Shown here: one piece after another, positions 24,581 to 37,799 of the stretch
Position numbering within the stretch: the stretch's first letter is position 1
Layout: each line of letters starts with the position of its first letter
Origin: Cenococcum geophilum 1.58
Taxonomy: Eukaryota; Ascomycota; Dothideomycetes; Gloniales; Gloniaceae
DNA length: 64,000 nucleotides
Assembly (NCBI GenBank): GCA_001692895.1
Contig: KV748207.1
Location: 1,054,001-1,118,000 of the forward strand
Reading direction: 5' to 3'
Position numbers and translations under genes: made by a program
The notes under the pieces: model-generated
What the model was told of the DNA's origin: nothing
The model's database searches: none
The model's input: only the letters and a program-made list of their open reading frames with translations

Positions 24581-26994
24581 ATGCATACACAAGGCGACTT
24601 GCCCTCGCTTAGAGCGTCAGTGAGGCTGGGTGTACGTACCCACAATCTTCCCCTCCGATAGGTAGAGTCTCTAACATTGTATTACCTGATAGGGTAAGGA
24701 TTCGAAAATCGCAAGTCAGTCGCTATATCGTTTTTATTTTTATTTTTATTTTTTACTTCTTGTCAATGCGTACTCATTCTATTAAGCTCCTTGGTATGAC
24801 GTCAAATTTTATCCCTATACATCGGCTGGCGTTGGTCCGGTCTTTGCCGTCGTAGGGGATCGAGATGTTCGTCCACTTTCTCCTCCTCTCCGTGTATAAT
24901 CTTATACTGTCTAGACCGTCGTATGTCGCTGTGTCTTTGAAAAGGGTAAAGCCATCGAAGTCATTCGTTGGTTCAAAGATGACGATGAGGTAAAACTTTG
25001 CCTTCTTCATACCTGGAGGAGATCGCAAACTAAATCAATTCTCCGGAGCTAGAACGCCTCGTTGAATAGTGTCGAGTGGTCGCAAAGCCACAGTGGAGAC
25101 CCGTTGGTATGCATTGCTGGCGGTGTTCCGAAAATTAAGATCCTGAATGTCAAGACTGGTGAGCTGGTTACGGTATGTCCGACAGTGAATTCACTGAGAT
25201 CTTCTTCCTGTCGAGGAATGGGCTGATGGGAAGGTAGACTCTTACTGGACATGGCGCTGTGAGTATTTCCATTCCATTGATCTAGTTTACAAAGAGTCAA
25301 TCTTCTGTTTCGTCTTCGTTCTTCTGTTTTAACATGATTCTAGTTAATCAATGATCTGGCTATTTCGCCAGTTTCCCCTCGAATACTTGCATCTGGGTCT
25401 ATGGACCATTCGATACGAATATGGAGTCTAGATCCTGCTCATGCGAAGAGTCCTACCGCCGTGAAATGTGGTGGAGAAGGACACAAGGAAGGCGTGTTGA
25501 CTGTGGTATGTTATGGAAATCAAACAACTTCTTAAGCAGCGACAGCTTACCTTCATCAGGCGTTTCATCGTACAGGTCGATATCTCCTTTCTGGTGGTAT
25601 GGACACCATCGTCAATCTTGTCAGTTCATATTCATGGATCATACCCAGGAATCTAGAACTCGGTCACTAATTCAGACAGTGGGTAATACCTGAATTACCA
25701 GACGGGAACACTGGAACAGACAAACCAACCCTCATCCACTATCCACACTTCTCAACAACAGAAATTCATACAGATTTTGTTGATTGGTGAGTGGTAGTTA
25801 GAGCACTCTTCTATTCCTTCAACAATGCTGTTTTTCGTAGAGAGAATCTCTTGTCCTTTTCTTTCGCAATCACTGTTATAAACCACACCCGCTTATCCCG
25901 AGCAAAACATGTCGCTCTAAAGATACGATTCCACCATCACCGCTCTCACAAGCCCTTCAGCACCCAAACGCCATTCCCCACCAACCCTCCAAACCCACCC
26001 AATACCCCCCTTCCTCTCTCACCACAAAAAACCCCCCAAACCCCAAACCCCACCCTCTCAACCCAACTAACCATCTCCACCCACCCGCAGCGCTCGCTTC
26101 TACAACGACCTAATCCTTTCCCGCTCCGCCAAAGAAAACAAGCTCCTCCTCTGGCGCATCGACCATTTCACCAGCTCCACGCCTCCCCCCCCGCCCTCCG
26201 CAGCCCCGATCCCCTCCTCCGCCACCGCCACCTCCACCGCCAACGACTCTAGCGGCACCCGCTCCGCCTGGGGCGGCCGCTTCCAGCGCCTGCTGCAGTT
26301 CGACGCCCCGCACACGAACCTGTTCTACATGCGCTTCGGGCTGTTTCATGAGCACGGGCAGAGGCCCGCGCTGGGGCTGGGGAACGAGCGGAGTCGGGTT
26401 TTCTGGTGGGATCTGCAGCGGCTGGAGGAGGGGCCGGCGGAGGGCGAAGGCGGGTTTAAGGTGCCGGGGAAGAAGGGGAGGAGGGATGGGCCTGGGGGGG
26501 GAGCCGGCGGAGGGCTGTTGGGGCTGGGAGTGGGTGGGGGGAGCAGGCCCGGCCTGGGGCGCGAGGAGAGCATTGCGAGTAACGTGTCGCATGCGAGTTC
26601 GGCGGCTGTGTCGTCGGCGGCGGCGTCGGCGGCGTCGTCGGTGTCGGCGGATAATGGTCAGGCGGCGGCCGCAACCGCGGCTGCTTCGGTTGGTAATCCG
26701 GCTGCTGCGCCTGCGACTGGGTTGGGTGATTTGGCTAGAGAGAAAGAAAGGGAGAAGGAGAAGGAAAAGGAGGTGGCGGCGAAGGAGGGCAGAGTCGTGA
26801 AAGCGAGTGTTGGCGTTGGCGATCCGTTCCATCCCATCCCTGCGCATAAGAGTGTTGTGGTGGGGAAGGTGACGTTTGCGACAAGGCAGATTAGTTGGAG
26901 TCGTGGTGGGGAGTGGGCGGTGGCTGTTGGGGATCAGGGCATGGTGTGTCTGTTTCGGCGGTTGGAGGATGGGGCTGGTGGGAGTGCTTCATAA
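24581..26994 (+). CDS. eed: EED/ESC-type WD40 subunit of Polycomb repressive complex 2
   Basis: Firm exons: 24787-24866, 24915-24989, 25053-25172, 25238-25258, 25344-25505, 25560-25619, 25680-25786 and 26091-26994. All are phase-consistent; the introns are 48-85 bp plus one of 304 bp. Landmarks of the EED propeller in order: YDVKFYPY...VFAVVG, IEVIRWFKDDDE, DPLVCIAGGVPKIKILN, TGHGA-LINDLAISP, DHSIRIWSLDPAHA, GEGHKEGVLTV-AFHRTGRYLLSGGMDTIVNLW, IHYPHFSTTEIHTDFVDC, RFYNDLILSRSAKENKLLLW, LFYMRF, RVFWWDLQRLEE, FATRQISWSRGGEWAVAVGDQG. EED binds trimethylated H3K27 and activates the methyltransferase. A Gly/Ala/Ser-rich and Lys/Glu-rich insertion (26460-26790) lengthens the last blades. The first exon is uncertain: ATG at 24581 (MHTQGDLPSLRASVRL) with a 24630 donor and an AAG acceptor at 24786 keeps frame, but is weak. 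Confidence 0.9.
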
Positions 26995-27551
26995 AGGAGA
27001 GGAAGTGGGGAATAGGTGGGAAGGGGGGAAAGAAGGAGAACAGGAGAGAAAGGGTAAAGGAGGGGGGTTGGGATGGGTCACGTTGAGTCAGGAGAGTATT
27101 GGTGGTCTTGGTTAAGTCTGGAGATGGCTTGACATTCTCAATCTAGACCCGCGCTTTTCAGGCCGAGAGAACATGCCAGCTAGATATCCCTCCCTTTCAT
27201 CTGATATGTCTGACTCGTCTATCCAGCCCAAATTTCACCCTTCCATCCTCTTTCCCCACTCTAACCTCTTCGTCGTCCCAGATGCAGTGCCGATTTCCAA
27301 GGAGAGTAACCATTCACATATGTAACCAAATGCGGAAGTTAAGAGACAGCTGTGAAAACAATTCCCGGAATTTAGAAACCGAATCCCATGATGATGTCCC
27401 CCCTCTCTAAAAGATAAAAATACCAGAACGAAAACGCATGTGACTGCCTGGAAGATGCTGTGTCCTTGCCAATCGCAAGCACACCGCCTCTCTACACCTC
27501 TTCGTGAGAGCGCGCCGAGCTATAAAGAGGTGGTGTACTTACTTGTAGGTG
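26995..27551. other. Intergenic, 3' of EED
   Basis: Purine-rich just after the EED stop, then ordinary composition. No coding frame or RNA gene recognised. Confidence 0.5.
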
Positions 27552-27755
27552 TTAGGTTAGCTTACACTGACCATCATTGCCGGAATCGTTCTTGATGCTC
27601 TTCTTGATTACTGCATGGTCCATTTTCCACAAATTTTTATCCAGCTCAATCTCATCAGGATCTACTTTCTCGAGAAAGTATATCATGATATCGGAAACAT
27701 TCTTGACGTCTTCCCAATGTTTGTTCACGTAAATTGAATCGTCTATCAAAAATAC
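27552..27755 (-). pseudogene. Exon of a vWA-like gene, cut off from its upstream exon by the hAT transposon
   Basis: On the minus strand the coding text starts exactly at a 3' splice site (TATTCAG|GTA at 27755) and reads VFLIDDSIYVNKHWEDVKNV...FLEKVDPDEIELD..., 67 residues to a stop. The FLIDDS-x-x-W...DPD-x-IEL pattern resembles the start of a von Willebrand A-like (MIDAS, DxSxS-type) domain found in many fungal proteins; the DDSIY here lacks the canonical second Ser. The open frame continues rightwards into the hAT inverted repeat, but those residues are transposon. Its upstream exon is at 41354-41479. The remainder of the domain is missing or degraded. Confidence 0.45.
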
Positions 27756-27762
27756 CTGAATA
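27755..27762. repeat. 8-bp target-site duplication of hAT (left copy)
   Basis: CCTGAATA here versus GCTGAATA at 41308-41315, seven of eight matching. Eight bp is the diagnostic length for hAT insertion. Confidence 0.75.
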
Positions 27763-28117
27763 CAGTGTGTTCGACAGGCAAGCCGCTCAACGAGCGCGCC
27801 TGCGATTGATTGATTAATAATCAATTAATCGCAACCAGGAATTGTCATTAAGTAATTAATTGCAACTATGAATTCTCATTAAGCGCCTGCGATTGATTGA
27901 TATAAAATCTCACTAACAGAGGTGGTTCGTGATAGACTTTTGGTGTTGAGGTGTCTGATTTTGATGAGGTGTGCAGCAATTAAATACGCCAAGATTAACA
28001 GGTTTAGCGTAGTCTGCCACTAGAACGCGTTTTATTAGCTGTATTTGCTTGCGCCTATCCCCATAGAGTTTTCTTAATTGTCTTCCAACCTCCATTACCT
28101 TAACTACCTCTAATACT

Positions 28118-28869
28118 ATGTCTCTTAACCCCTTTCAACGAGCTAAACGAAGGCCTAGAACCTCGCCCTTACCCTTACTATCTTTATCATCATCAAATTT
28201 GACACCGTTAACGCGTAATTCCCCTATTCTAATTAACGACGCGCCTAAATCGCAGGGTAGTGAGGCACCTAAAATACCTACTTTACCTTAACCAACTCTA
28301 TTAAATACACGACTGGGCAACGCTATAGCTTCTTATATCTTTACAATTAAGTAGGACGAGCTTCGCTATGATTTAAATCTATTAAAAGAACCTTGCTATT
28401 AAGCCAGGCACAAGCGGCACGTTAATACTGGTTTTACACCCTCACTAATCTATAGGCATGGTGCAGATATTAAGGATAAAAAGGGTAGGCGCTGGTGGGT
28501 TTATAAGCTCTGCTATATCTCTAAACAATACTAGGAGGGCGTATATCTATTAAAAAGTACTACCAAAGCAGCAAGGCATATAAGAAAACGGTATAACATC
28601 ACTACCACATAAGACAGCGGAAATATTAAATTATTAACGTCTCTACCAGGCAGCCCTTTTAAAGTTGCTATTACCGCAACTCTAAAGCCTACTACTAAAT
28701 CTAAAGCAGCGAACTCTTAAATACTATTTAACAGCGAGAAATATAATTAAAATTATGTGGATTGGATTATTGCTAATAATATAACCTTTTAGCAGGTATG
28801 TAGCTTACGGCTTAAGAAGCTACTTACTATACCTTATTTAGCTACTACCTTAACTGGCACTATTAGTGA
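28118..28869 (+). pseudogene. hAT transposase, N-terminal part
   Basis: From the ATG at 28118 (MSLNPFQRAKRRPRTSPLPL) with scattered TAA/TAG stops. A BED-type zinc-finger-like stretch lies around 28440-28600: RHGADIKDKKGRRWWVYKLCYI, then a TTKAARHIRKRYNI helix with the His spacing expected of BED. It is interrupted at 28874/28875 by Gypsy B and resumes at 37800. Confidence 0.7.
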
Positions 28870-28874
28870 ATAGG
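28870..28874. repeat. Target-site duplication of Gypsy B (left copy)
   Basis: ATAGG, identical to 37795-37799. Confidence 0.85.
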
Positions 28875-29089
28875 TGTAAGGGATATTATTGCGGACACCT
28901 TAGGTTGCCCTTAGGACAACCCCTAGACGCCCCTTAGATAGTCGCCGGTCACGTGCCGGAGGCACGTGCCTATAGTATATAGTCTCCACGATTCTAGAGG
29001 CCTTACCTCCTTAAGGATTCGTCTCTCTCACTAATCTATTTTATTCCAATCGTGTCCTTATAGCCCCCTGTCTATAAGATCCCCTTATA
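28875..29089 (+). repeat. 5' LTR of Gypsy B
   Basis: 215 bp, starts TGTAAGGGATATTATTGCGG, ends AAGATCCCCTTATA. It differs from the 3' copy by many transitions in both copies. Confidence 0.88.
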
Positions 29090-30899
29090 TTCGAATTCTT
29101 TTTACTCTTTTTTAAAAGGGTAGTCGGCTTTAAGGACCAGATTGTTTATTTATATTATTTATTTATAACTACTATTTTCCCTTAAAATCTCGCGATAACC
29201 TAAACGGAAACTCTACGGATACCTTATAGAAAGCCATCGCGTAAAGGTAGGAAGGTCCCTCTAATAGCGAGAGATTGCGATAATATAACCCTCTAGGTAA
29301 GACGGCTGAACGAGCCCTAATACCTAGATGCTCCAGGAGCTTAAAGACTCTTATACACCTACGGTTACCGGCAACGCTAAGGAAAATATAGATACCCTCT
29401 ACAACGGTTATAATACTGCTAGAAAGCAGCTAGAACCCCTCTGGCCCTACCTAGGCTAATTAGAAGATTAAGCGCTAGAGGCAACTCTAAAATCTTTCCC
29501 TAAGCCAAAAATGCTAGAGGAATATACTAATATATTTAACTAGGGAACTAACTGGAACCCTCCCGGAAGATTACCGGCCTATAATTAGTATAGTGGTGGT
29601 GTATAGACTGCTTACGAGCTAAGTGGGCCTACCCCTTTAGATAATCTAAGCCAATTACTAACTTAAGACCCGAGCCCCGTTAGGAAGCCTATACTAGCTA
29701 CTAGTACTAACACTACCTCTATAGCAGGAGCCTCCCTAGGCCCGAGTTTAGAAGGTTAAGAGCCCTATACCAATCTCCTTTAAGATAAATATTAGGAAGC
29801 TGTCGCAAGGCTCTTAGAAGCTATGTGGGAGGAAGCCACTAATAAATATATTAGAACCCTCTAAGGGCAAATCTAGATCTAGTAGGGTCTAATCTAAGCT
29901 AGATAAATTCTTTTATAACCTAGTTAAGGTTAAGGGCTTTTTAGGGGCTACCTAGTACTTACCTAAAAAGGTATAGAAGACTTAAAGAGGCACTTATATA
30001 ATAAATGGAAAAAGGATATAAACTAACTAGCTAAGGCCTCTAATAGTCTAGAACTTCATTATAGACCTAATGCTTAATAGCTAGACGATTGGGTTCGCAA
30101 GGTAGATAACTTCTTTAAGATGCTAATAATATAAGATAATACTAAAGAGCGTATATGCTGGATTATTAGCAAGATTAAAGACCGATTGCTAAACCAGATC
30201 GCGCTTAATTAACTCAATAAAGAGTAAATTATAATATGGCTATAGCTATAGACCTTCCTAAAGGGTTAGACCTAAGATCCGTATATTATATAATATAATA
30301 ATGCAGAATAATTCTAGAATGGTACGCAGCTAGACCATTAAGACTTCCGCTAGTTTATAAACTTCGTAGAAACTTATACTCAATAGATAGATCTAGAGCC
30401 CTTTAAAAACAAAAACGGCAGCGTCCGTAAGAAGAAGAAGATTAGATTTATCTAGGCTAGAATTAAGCTAGTAATTCGTGATAAAATAAAGCGCGTAGGA
30501 GCCCTACCGCAGATTACCGTATATGCGGATTTTAAATGAGCGGTTCTAAACGCTAAGGATGCGGTAAGGAACCAGACCTCTTCCAGTAGGAAGCTAGGGG
30601 GTTACTAGAAGCGCGGGCACTCTAGCAGTAACATAGGGTAGATTTAATCTTTAAAGAAGCCGTTCTTAAAGAGAATTTTAGAAGGGTTAAAGTTAGGAAC
30701 CTTAAATAACGGGAAAGACTCCTAGGGCCAACCCGATACCCGTCTAGCACCTTTATAGGAACACTCTAAGAAGTTAAGAGAAAACTCTAGAGGTAGATCT
30801 TATTGGAAAAACAAGCAGGGTAATAACCGCACTAATAATCTAAAAAAAGAAAAGCCCTAGTTACGGACCTCTCCCGGCTATAACTAGGGCAAGATATAG

Positions 30900-33800
30900 A
30901 AGGAGAGACTCTCCGTATTGCTATTAAGCTAGAAATAACACTCCCTATAAGTAAGGTATAATAGTTCTAAGTACTATATAACAGCGGCGCCGAAATTAAT
31001 CTTATATAATATGATTTGGTAAAAGAGCATAAACTTATCCTATTGTAAAGGTAGCGGAAACCTATTATAGGCTTCCTAGATAAGTATCGGATTAAACTAT
31101 ATAGTGCCTATAAGCTTATAGTATTAGTGGCTAATATACATAACTGCACTAAGGTAGTTGGCCCGCAACCCTTTTAGGTAGCTAACTTTGTAGGTTATAA
31201 CCTTATCCTTAGATACCCTTAGCTAGCGGAAGCAGATCCTAAGATACGCTTTAAGACTAGAGCCTTTAAATGGTGGAACGATAAAGATTTAGAAGGGCGT
31301 ATATTACTAATAAGCCTAAAGGACATTCTAGAGAATGTAGCCCTAGGTGAAATAGTATACGCTTTATACCTAAAGGAGTATCAGATCTAACCCCTATTTG
31401 GTAGCAAGATGGGTATAGAGCTTAGTATAGGTAATAACCCCTTTATAATGGAGACCCTACGGGGAACTGCCGGATAGGTCGCGGAGATATTATAGGGAGG
31501 CGGCGATCTTAAGGATCTTACGAGATACTTTAACCGCTATAAATTACTCTAGCTTAAGTAATATACGGAGAGTATGCTACGGCACCTCAAACGCTGCGTT
31601 AAGGAGTTCCCTACCCTCTACTAGCTACCGCATAAAACGGTTTAATATACGGTGGCAACTATATATAAGCAACCACTATAGCGTATAACGCTGCCTATAA
31701 GTATTTTAAGGGAGCTCTAGGACCTACCTAATAATAACACAAAGGACAAACGCGACCCCGATTTGTTAAATATCCTAGCAGGCCTAAGGGACTTACTAAG
31801 GGTATTTTCGGGTAGGAGAGTAAAAGTCCTACTATAGAACTTGGAGTACGATTATGTAATTAATTTAGAAGAAGGCAAATAACCGCCGAACCTTCCTATC
31901 TATAACCTCTCGCGTAAAGAGCTTAAGATCCTACGGGAGTACCTTAATAGGTCACTGGAAAAGGGGTGGATCCGGCCTAGTAAGTTGCCATTAGGTGTAT
32001 TAATCCTCTTCGTCCTAAAACTAGATAGAACTATAAGGCTATGCGTAGACTATCGCGGTCTTAATAAGATTATAATTAAGAACCGTTACCTACTACTACT
32101 GGTTAGTGAAATGCTGGATCAACTATTTAGGGCGAAGATCTTTATAAAGCTAGATCTATAAGACGCCTACTATAGGCTCCGTATTAAAGAAGGGGATAAG
32201 TAGAAGACCGCTTTTAAGACCTAATACGGCTACTTTAAGTATCTAATAATGCCTTTTAGGCTAGCTAATGCGCCTATAATATTCCAATCGTATATTTACA
32301 GAGCCTTAGGGGGACTAGTCGACCATATATATGTCGTCTATTTAGATAACATCTTAATCTATTTAGAAGATGAGGATTAACACAAATAATACGTCCGCGA
32401 AGTGCTGGAACGTTTAGATAATTAGGGCCTCTACGCTAAGGCGTTAAAGTATGTCTTTAATACCAAGCAGGTTAAGTTCCTGGGTTATATTATAACGCCT
32501 ATAGGTATAGTTATAGACCTAGTATAGGTATAGACAATTTAGGAGTAGCTAGAGCCAGAGAGCTACTAGGATATTTAAGTGTTCCTAGGCTTTGCCAATT
32601 TCTATAGGCGCTTTATCTATAACTACTCGGATATCGCCTAATACCTATCTAACTATATTATAAAAGCTTCCCAAGACCTAACCTAAGGAGTAAAAAGCTT
32701 AAAGGCGGTAAGGAAGAAAACTAAGAAGGGACTAACTAAATAGTATAAGCTATGGTTATGGCCTAAAAAGGTTTAGAAGGCCTTTTAGGAACTTTACGCA
32801 AAGTTTACGGAAGCTTTATTGCTGCGGCATTTTAACCCAGATTAGCTATTAATAATAATCACTAATATATTGAATTTTGCCCTTACTGGTATCCTATTAT
32901 AACCTAATAGGCATCCGGATGCTACCTAGCTCTATTAGAGACCAGTAGTATTTTATAGCAGAAAATTCTAGGGACCTAAAGTTAGGTATTATACCCACGA
33001 TAAGGAACTACTGGCTATAGTTAACTGCTTTAAACAGTGGCGACACTACCTTGAGTACGCGAGCTATACCACTCGTATACTCTTAGATTACTATAATCTA
33101 TACTACTTTATAACTATAAAGGAGCTTATACTTTAATAAGCCAAATAGGCAGAGGAGCTTACGTAATTTAATTTTGAGATTAAATATAAGCTAGGGGAAA
33201 ACAACCCTATTAATGGACCGTCACGACGGCTAGATTATACTAAAGGCTTTAAAACGGGAGAAGGAAAACAGATAATAAATATCTTACTCCCTATATTGTA
33301 GAACAAGCTCTAGGTATAGGATGCTTAAACACCCATAGCTCTATATACCGAGTCTCAGGCGGTGTAAGCCCTATTGGTTTCTACTAACGTTCCAGCTGGT
33401 ACCTGGTCTGTTACTAATAAGGGTCCGAATATACCTAGATAGGACGTCCCTAATATATTCTTAGAACCTAGTAATATATTATCTCTAATTGCTAAGCTAT
33501 CCCCTTAAATAAATAGCGAAGCTATAGAGCAATTGGAACTCGGAGCCCTATAATAACTAAAGGACTTTAACCTTGTAGCGGCCTTCCTAATATACGCGTA
33601 TTGAAGAGTTGCAAGATCTATAATACTATCTAGTCTTGTACTTAGAGTAGTATGGGATAAAATAGCTTTTACCTAGGAACCATTTAAAGGGTTAACGGAT
33701 CTCATCCGTAAGGTATAATAGAGGGACGCTTCCTATACCATTCTTAATACGGAAGTAGACCGGAAACGTGACGGAAAGGAAGCTACTAGGCGTTACTATT

Positions 33801-35190
33801 AGGAACTAGACCCGATGGGCCTACTACGTAGAGGTAGTAAGGTTTGGGTGCTATAAGAAGTAAATCTATAACAGAAGATTCTTATAAAGAATTATAATAA
33901 TCCTCTAGGCGGCCACTATGGTTAAGTAAATATAGTAGAATTACTTTAGCGCAAATACTATTAGTTAAGGCTTAATTAGGAAGCAAAGGAGTATATCAGC
34001 TATTACGAGAAGTGTTAAGTATATAAGATCCGTAGGTATAAGCCATAGGGTCTACTTAAATTAGTTCCCCCCGCTAGTAAGCTATAGCAATATTACGCTA
34101 TGGACTTTATTACGAATCTCCCACTATTTAAAGATAGCTAAGGATGAACATATAATTCGGTCCTTGTACTTATTAATAGGTTTTTAAAGTACGTCTAATA
34201 CCTTCCTGTTAATAAGACGATTAACGTATAAGAGCTCGCCAACCTAATTAAGGAGAAATGCTTTCTTAAAGTAGATTAGCCGCACTCTATTATTACTAAT
34301 AGGGGCAGCGTCTTTATAAGTTAGTACTAGTCGGATCTATGCTTCCATTTAAAGATAGACTACTAGTATAGTATAGCTTTCTACCTGTAGACGGATGGGT
34401 AAACGGAACGCTAGAATTAGGAACTGGAGTCTTACCTATAGATGTATTTAAACTACTAGTAAGATAACTAGTGCGAGCTACTTCCGTACGCGGAGTACGC
34501 TTATAATTTAAAGTAATATATATTGTATAAGTATGCACTAATCCAGATTGCCTATAGCGTTTAACTATTTAGGTTTAATAGTATACCTAATGATTACTAG
34601 CTAAGGCTGTATAATTAGTTATAGGATCCTACCGGGAAGTCTAAGGATATTTACTAGAGAGTATAAGGATACCTCTAGGAATGGGAGGAGTAATAGAAGC
34701 ATGCGAAGTAGAGCCTATAAAATGCTCAAGAGTAGTAAAGACTTTAGTATAACCGTAAGCACTAGAATAAGCATTTCGGAGTAGGCGATGAGGTTCTATT
34801 ATGTTTAATAAATATTAAGACCCGTCGACTATTAAAGAAGCTTAATATAAGATACCTAGGTCCCTTTTAAGTTAAGGAATGAATTAGTAAGCTAGCCTAT
34901 CGTCTCTAGCTACCCCTATCTATGGCCTATGTATATTTAGTGTTTTATATAAACCTACTAGAGCTATAGTATAGACCACCGCTAGAAAAGAACTTTTGTC
35001 TAAGTCTAATTAAACACCCTAAAGTAGTGGGCGAGTGGTACGAGGTTAAAGCTATACTATGCTATAAGTCTGTTAAGAATAAGCTTTAATTTAAAGTTAA
35101 ATGGCTAGGCTGGCCCGCTAAGGACTCTATATAGGAACCAGAGGATTACCTTAATTATTGCGAAGATATTCTAAAAGAATATTGGGACTA
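30900..35190 (+). pseudogene. Gypsy B pol (protease-RT-RNase H-integrase-chromodomain), RIP-inactivated
   Basis: The polyprotein can be followed in one main frame broken by TAA/TAG codons. The better preserved stretches are the RT palm, with CVDYRGLNKI and a YLDN replacing YLDD (a catalytic Asp lost by a G-to-A change), and the chromodomain, which in chromoviruses directs integration to heterochromatin. No functional product is possible. Confidence 0.8.
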
Positions 35191-37579
35191 AGGTCTATAA
35201 TCTGTAAGTTATAGAAAGCGCTCTAATAATATGGTGTTATTGCGACCTATAAAGAAAGCTTATAAAAAGAGTAAATAGGTTAAATTGGATATAGAACGGA
35301 TAGGCTCCGGAAACTATAGGGATAGGGCTACGGCCTAAGGCAGGACGGGTCCTTAGCCTTTTTATATATATAGCATAGAGTTAATAGGGCATTTTGCTAG
35401 AATTGCATTCCTATTCATTAATCTATACTAGGAATATTATTCCTAGGGCTTCTAAGCCCTTTCTAAAAGCCTTATAAGGCCTTCCTAAGTACCTAATTAA
35501 GGTCCTTAATTGCTACTATATATAAGAATAAATCCTAAAAGTCTAAACCACAAATGCCTAATTTGAAAAGCCACTACGCCTTATTATTAGGAGTAGGATT
35601 AGTATCTATTAGGCCACTAAGTGATGGCTAATAAGAATGGGATCTAGATGCCTTAGTAGGCGTACGAGTAGGCATGAAAATAGGGGTAGGATAATGAGGT
35701 GTAGCTAGAGCAGAGACTCTTAAACGCTTAATACTAATATTAGGTCTAAACTAATACTAATAAAGCTCTTGCGGCGTAAGCTTATAGTTAATAAAGATAC
35801 GCTTAAGCCTAGAATAAACAGAGACATTAGCTGGCTAGTATAGTCTAGAACCACCGAGACCTTACTACAGTAACTGTTAGTTACCTATCTAGTAGGTATC
35901 CGAAGGGTAACCTACCTAATAACGTATTATATTATGCTCTTTTAAAACTTAACGCGTATACGCGAACTCCTTCCTATAGTAGACAGCAACCTTCTTCTTA
36001 TCACCCCCATCCCTTACCCTATCCTTAGTATACTAACCTTACTTTTGCATTAAGCGTTGCTGGCTAGCTTGCTGGGAATTATAGGTAGTGTAAATAGCTG
36101 TGGTATAGTCTTAAATTCGGCTAAGTTGTTTAGCATTTATGCTAGAATAAGAGAGAGCCTGGGCGATGTAGTAGTTAAGGACATTAAAGGAACGTTGCCA
36201 CTTAGGCCCAGGCTATTAAAGCTTAAAGTTAGTAATAGAAATCTATTAAGAATAGAAAAGCTTACCTTAACGTAACTGCCGCTCTTAGTACGTATGCATT
36301 AATTATAAGGACTAAAGGTATTAGATCTGACGTAGTGCGTCTTATTATAAGCCTTTAGAATCCTATTATTAGATTTCTAGTCTTTTAAAGACGTATAGGC
36401 AAAATTATTTAGGTAGGACTAGCACTAGTTGCGAGTTAGTAGAGGTTAGGGTTCTATGTGCAAAGGTAGGGCTAGGATATACTGTGGAATCTACTTAGAA
36501 AAGTAGTTAGTAGGAGAATAAAGAGGTATATTGAATTATTAATGGAAAAGAAGAAAATCTTAATAATATATTAAAGATACGTCCAAAATTGGACGAAGGT
36601 TAATAATGGGAAAGTGAGGTATTAAGGAAAAGGAGCTGCTTAATAAGCAAAGGTGTCCTTATACTTTACCGTCTAATACCCTTCTGGTAAATAGCCGCAA
36701 CCTTACCAATATAACTTCGTTATAATAGCGCTATTTAGAAGAAAGGAAACACGCGTATAAGTTATTTGACTATTACTTCCTTATAAAAACTGACTACGCG
36801 GCCGGGGGAAGGCAATTAAGACGTTAAATTAAAGATATATATGGGTTAAATTAGACCTAAAACGATACTATAGTATTAAAGAATAATGTTATAGACGTTC
36901 TTGATAATCGTATAATAGCTATAATTGCTATTACGAAATGTCCCTATTTGCTAGGTAGTAGAGCTACGCCAAATATATAGTATAGGACCACTAGATTTAA
37001 AACCATATGCACTAAATCTTAAGAGATAAGTCTCTTTAACTAACTAATTAATACCTTAACCGCATCTAATAGCCTAAGGGCAAATATGGGAGCAATGCGT
37101 TAGTGACATAGAGGATTATAAGAAAAGGATTATAAGAAAGAATTATAGACTATATCTTAGTAGTTAAAGACGACGGTAAGCTAAGGCTCTGTACGTTAAA
37201 TCCCATACTAAAAGGTTCTATAGAACTATATTGGAACATTAAATTACTTATAATACTCGTAATTAATTATAGACTGGTATAAAGGCTTAGAAGTAGAGTT
37301 GCATAAAAATCCCTATATTAGCCTAGGTAGTTACTAGTATACTTCTAGTAGACTTCTAATAGGTCTTCTAGTAATCCTTACGTCTTTTCTTTAGTTACGT
37401 TTTTCCCTTATTAAGGTTTTTTAGGAGTTTAAAGNAGGGGTTAGATAGATAGATAATATACAGCGGCATGCCAATACCTCTCCGATATCTCTCCGAACCT
37501 CTTCCGGGACGAGCCCTTATAATCTCCCTACCGTAAGGTAATAGCGATCGGGGGCCGACCGTAAGAAGGGGGGGGGCAA

Positions 37580-37794
37580 TGTAAGGGATATTATTGCGGA
37601 TACCTCGGGTTGCCCTTAGGATAACCCCCGGACGCCCCTTAGATGGTCGCCGGTCACATGCCGGAGGCACGTGCCCGTAGTATATAGTCTCCATAATTCT
37701 AGAGGCCTTACCTCCTTAAGGATTCATCTCTTTTACCAATCTATCTTGTTCTAATCGTGTCCTTATAGCCCCCTGTCTACAAGATCCCCTTATA
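37580..37794 (+). repeat. 3' LTR of Gypsy B
   Basis: 215-bp partner of 28875-29089, followed by the ATAGG duplication at 37795-37799. Confidence 0.88.
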
Positions 37795-37799
37795 ATAGG

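Larger units (their letters stand above)
28875..37794 (+). mobile_element. Gypsy chromovirus B, full length (8.92 kb), inserted in the hAT transposase
   Basis: 215-bp direct LTRs (28875-29089 and 37580-37794), TG...TA ends (CA before RIP), and a perfect 5-bp duplication ATAGG. Plus-strand order: gag about 29300-30600; protease motif NSGAEINLI at about 30980-31005; RT about 31910-32400 (KELKILREYL, LCVDYRGLNKI, YLDNILIY near 32340); RNase H about 32830-33180; integrase zinc finger and core about 33890-34540; chromodomain about 35040-35190 (FKVKWLGWPAKDS...EPEDYLNYCEDILKEYW). Stops are dense. A 2.3-kb segment before the 3' LTR carries no known domain. There is one ambiguous base at 37435. Same family as element A. 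Confidence 0.9.

Noticed and set aside
24774..25693. Minus-strand 84- and 83-codon frames and plus-strand 90-codon frame
   Set aside because: They lie over EED exons; the plus-strand EED exon chain explains the coding signal in a different frame.
37395..37694. 99-codon minus-strand frame across the Gypsy B 3' LTR
   Set aside because: It runs antisense through the LTR and includes the ambiguous base; no domain or start context.
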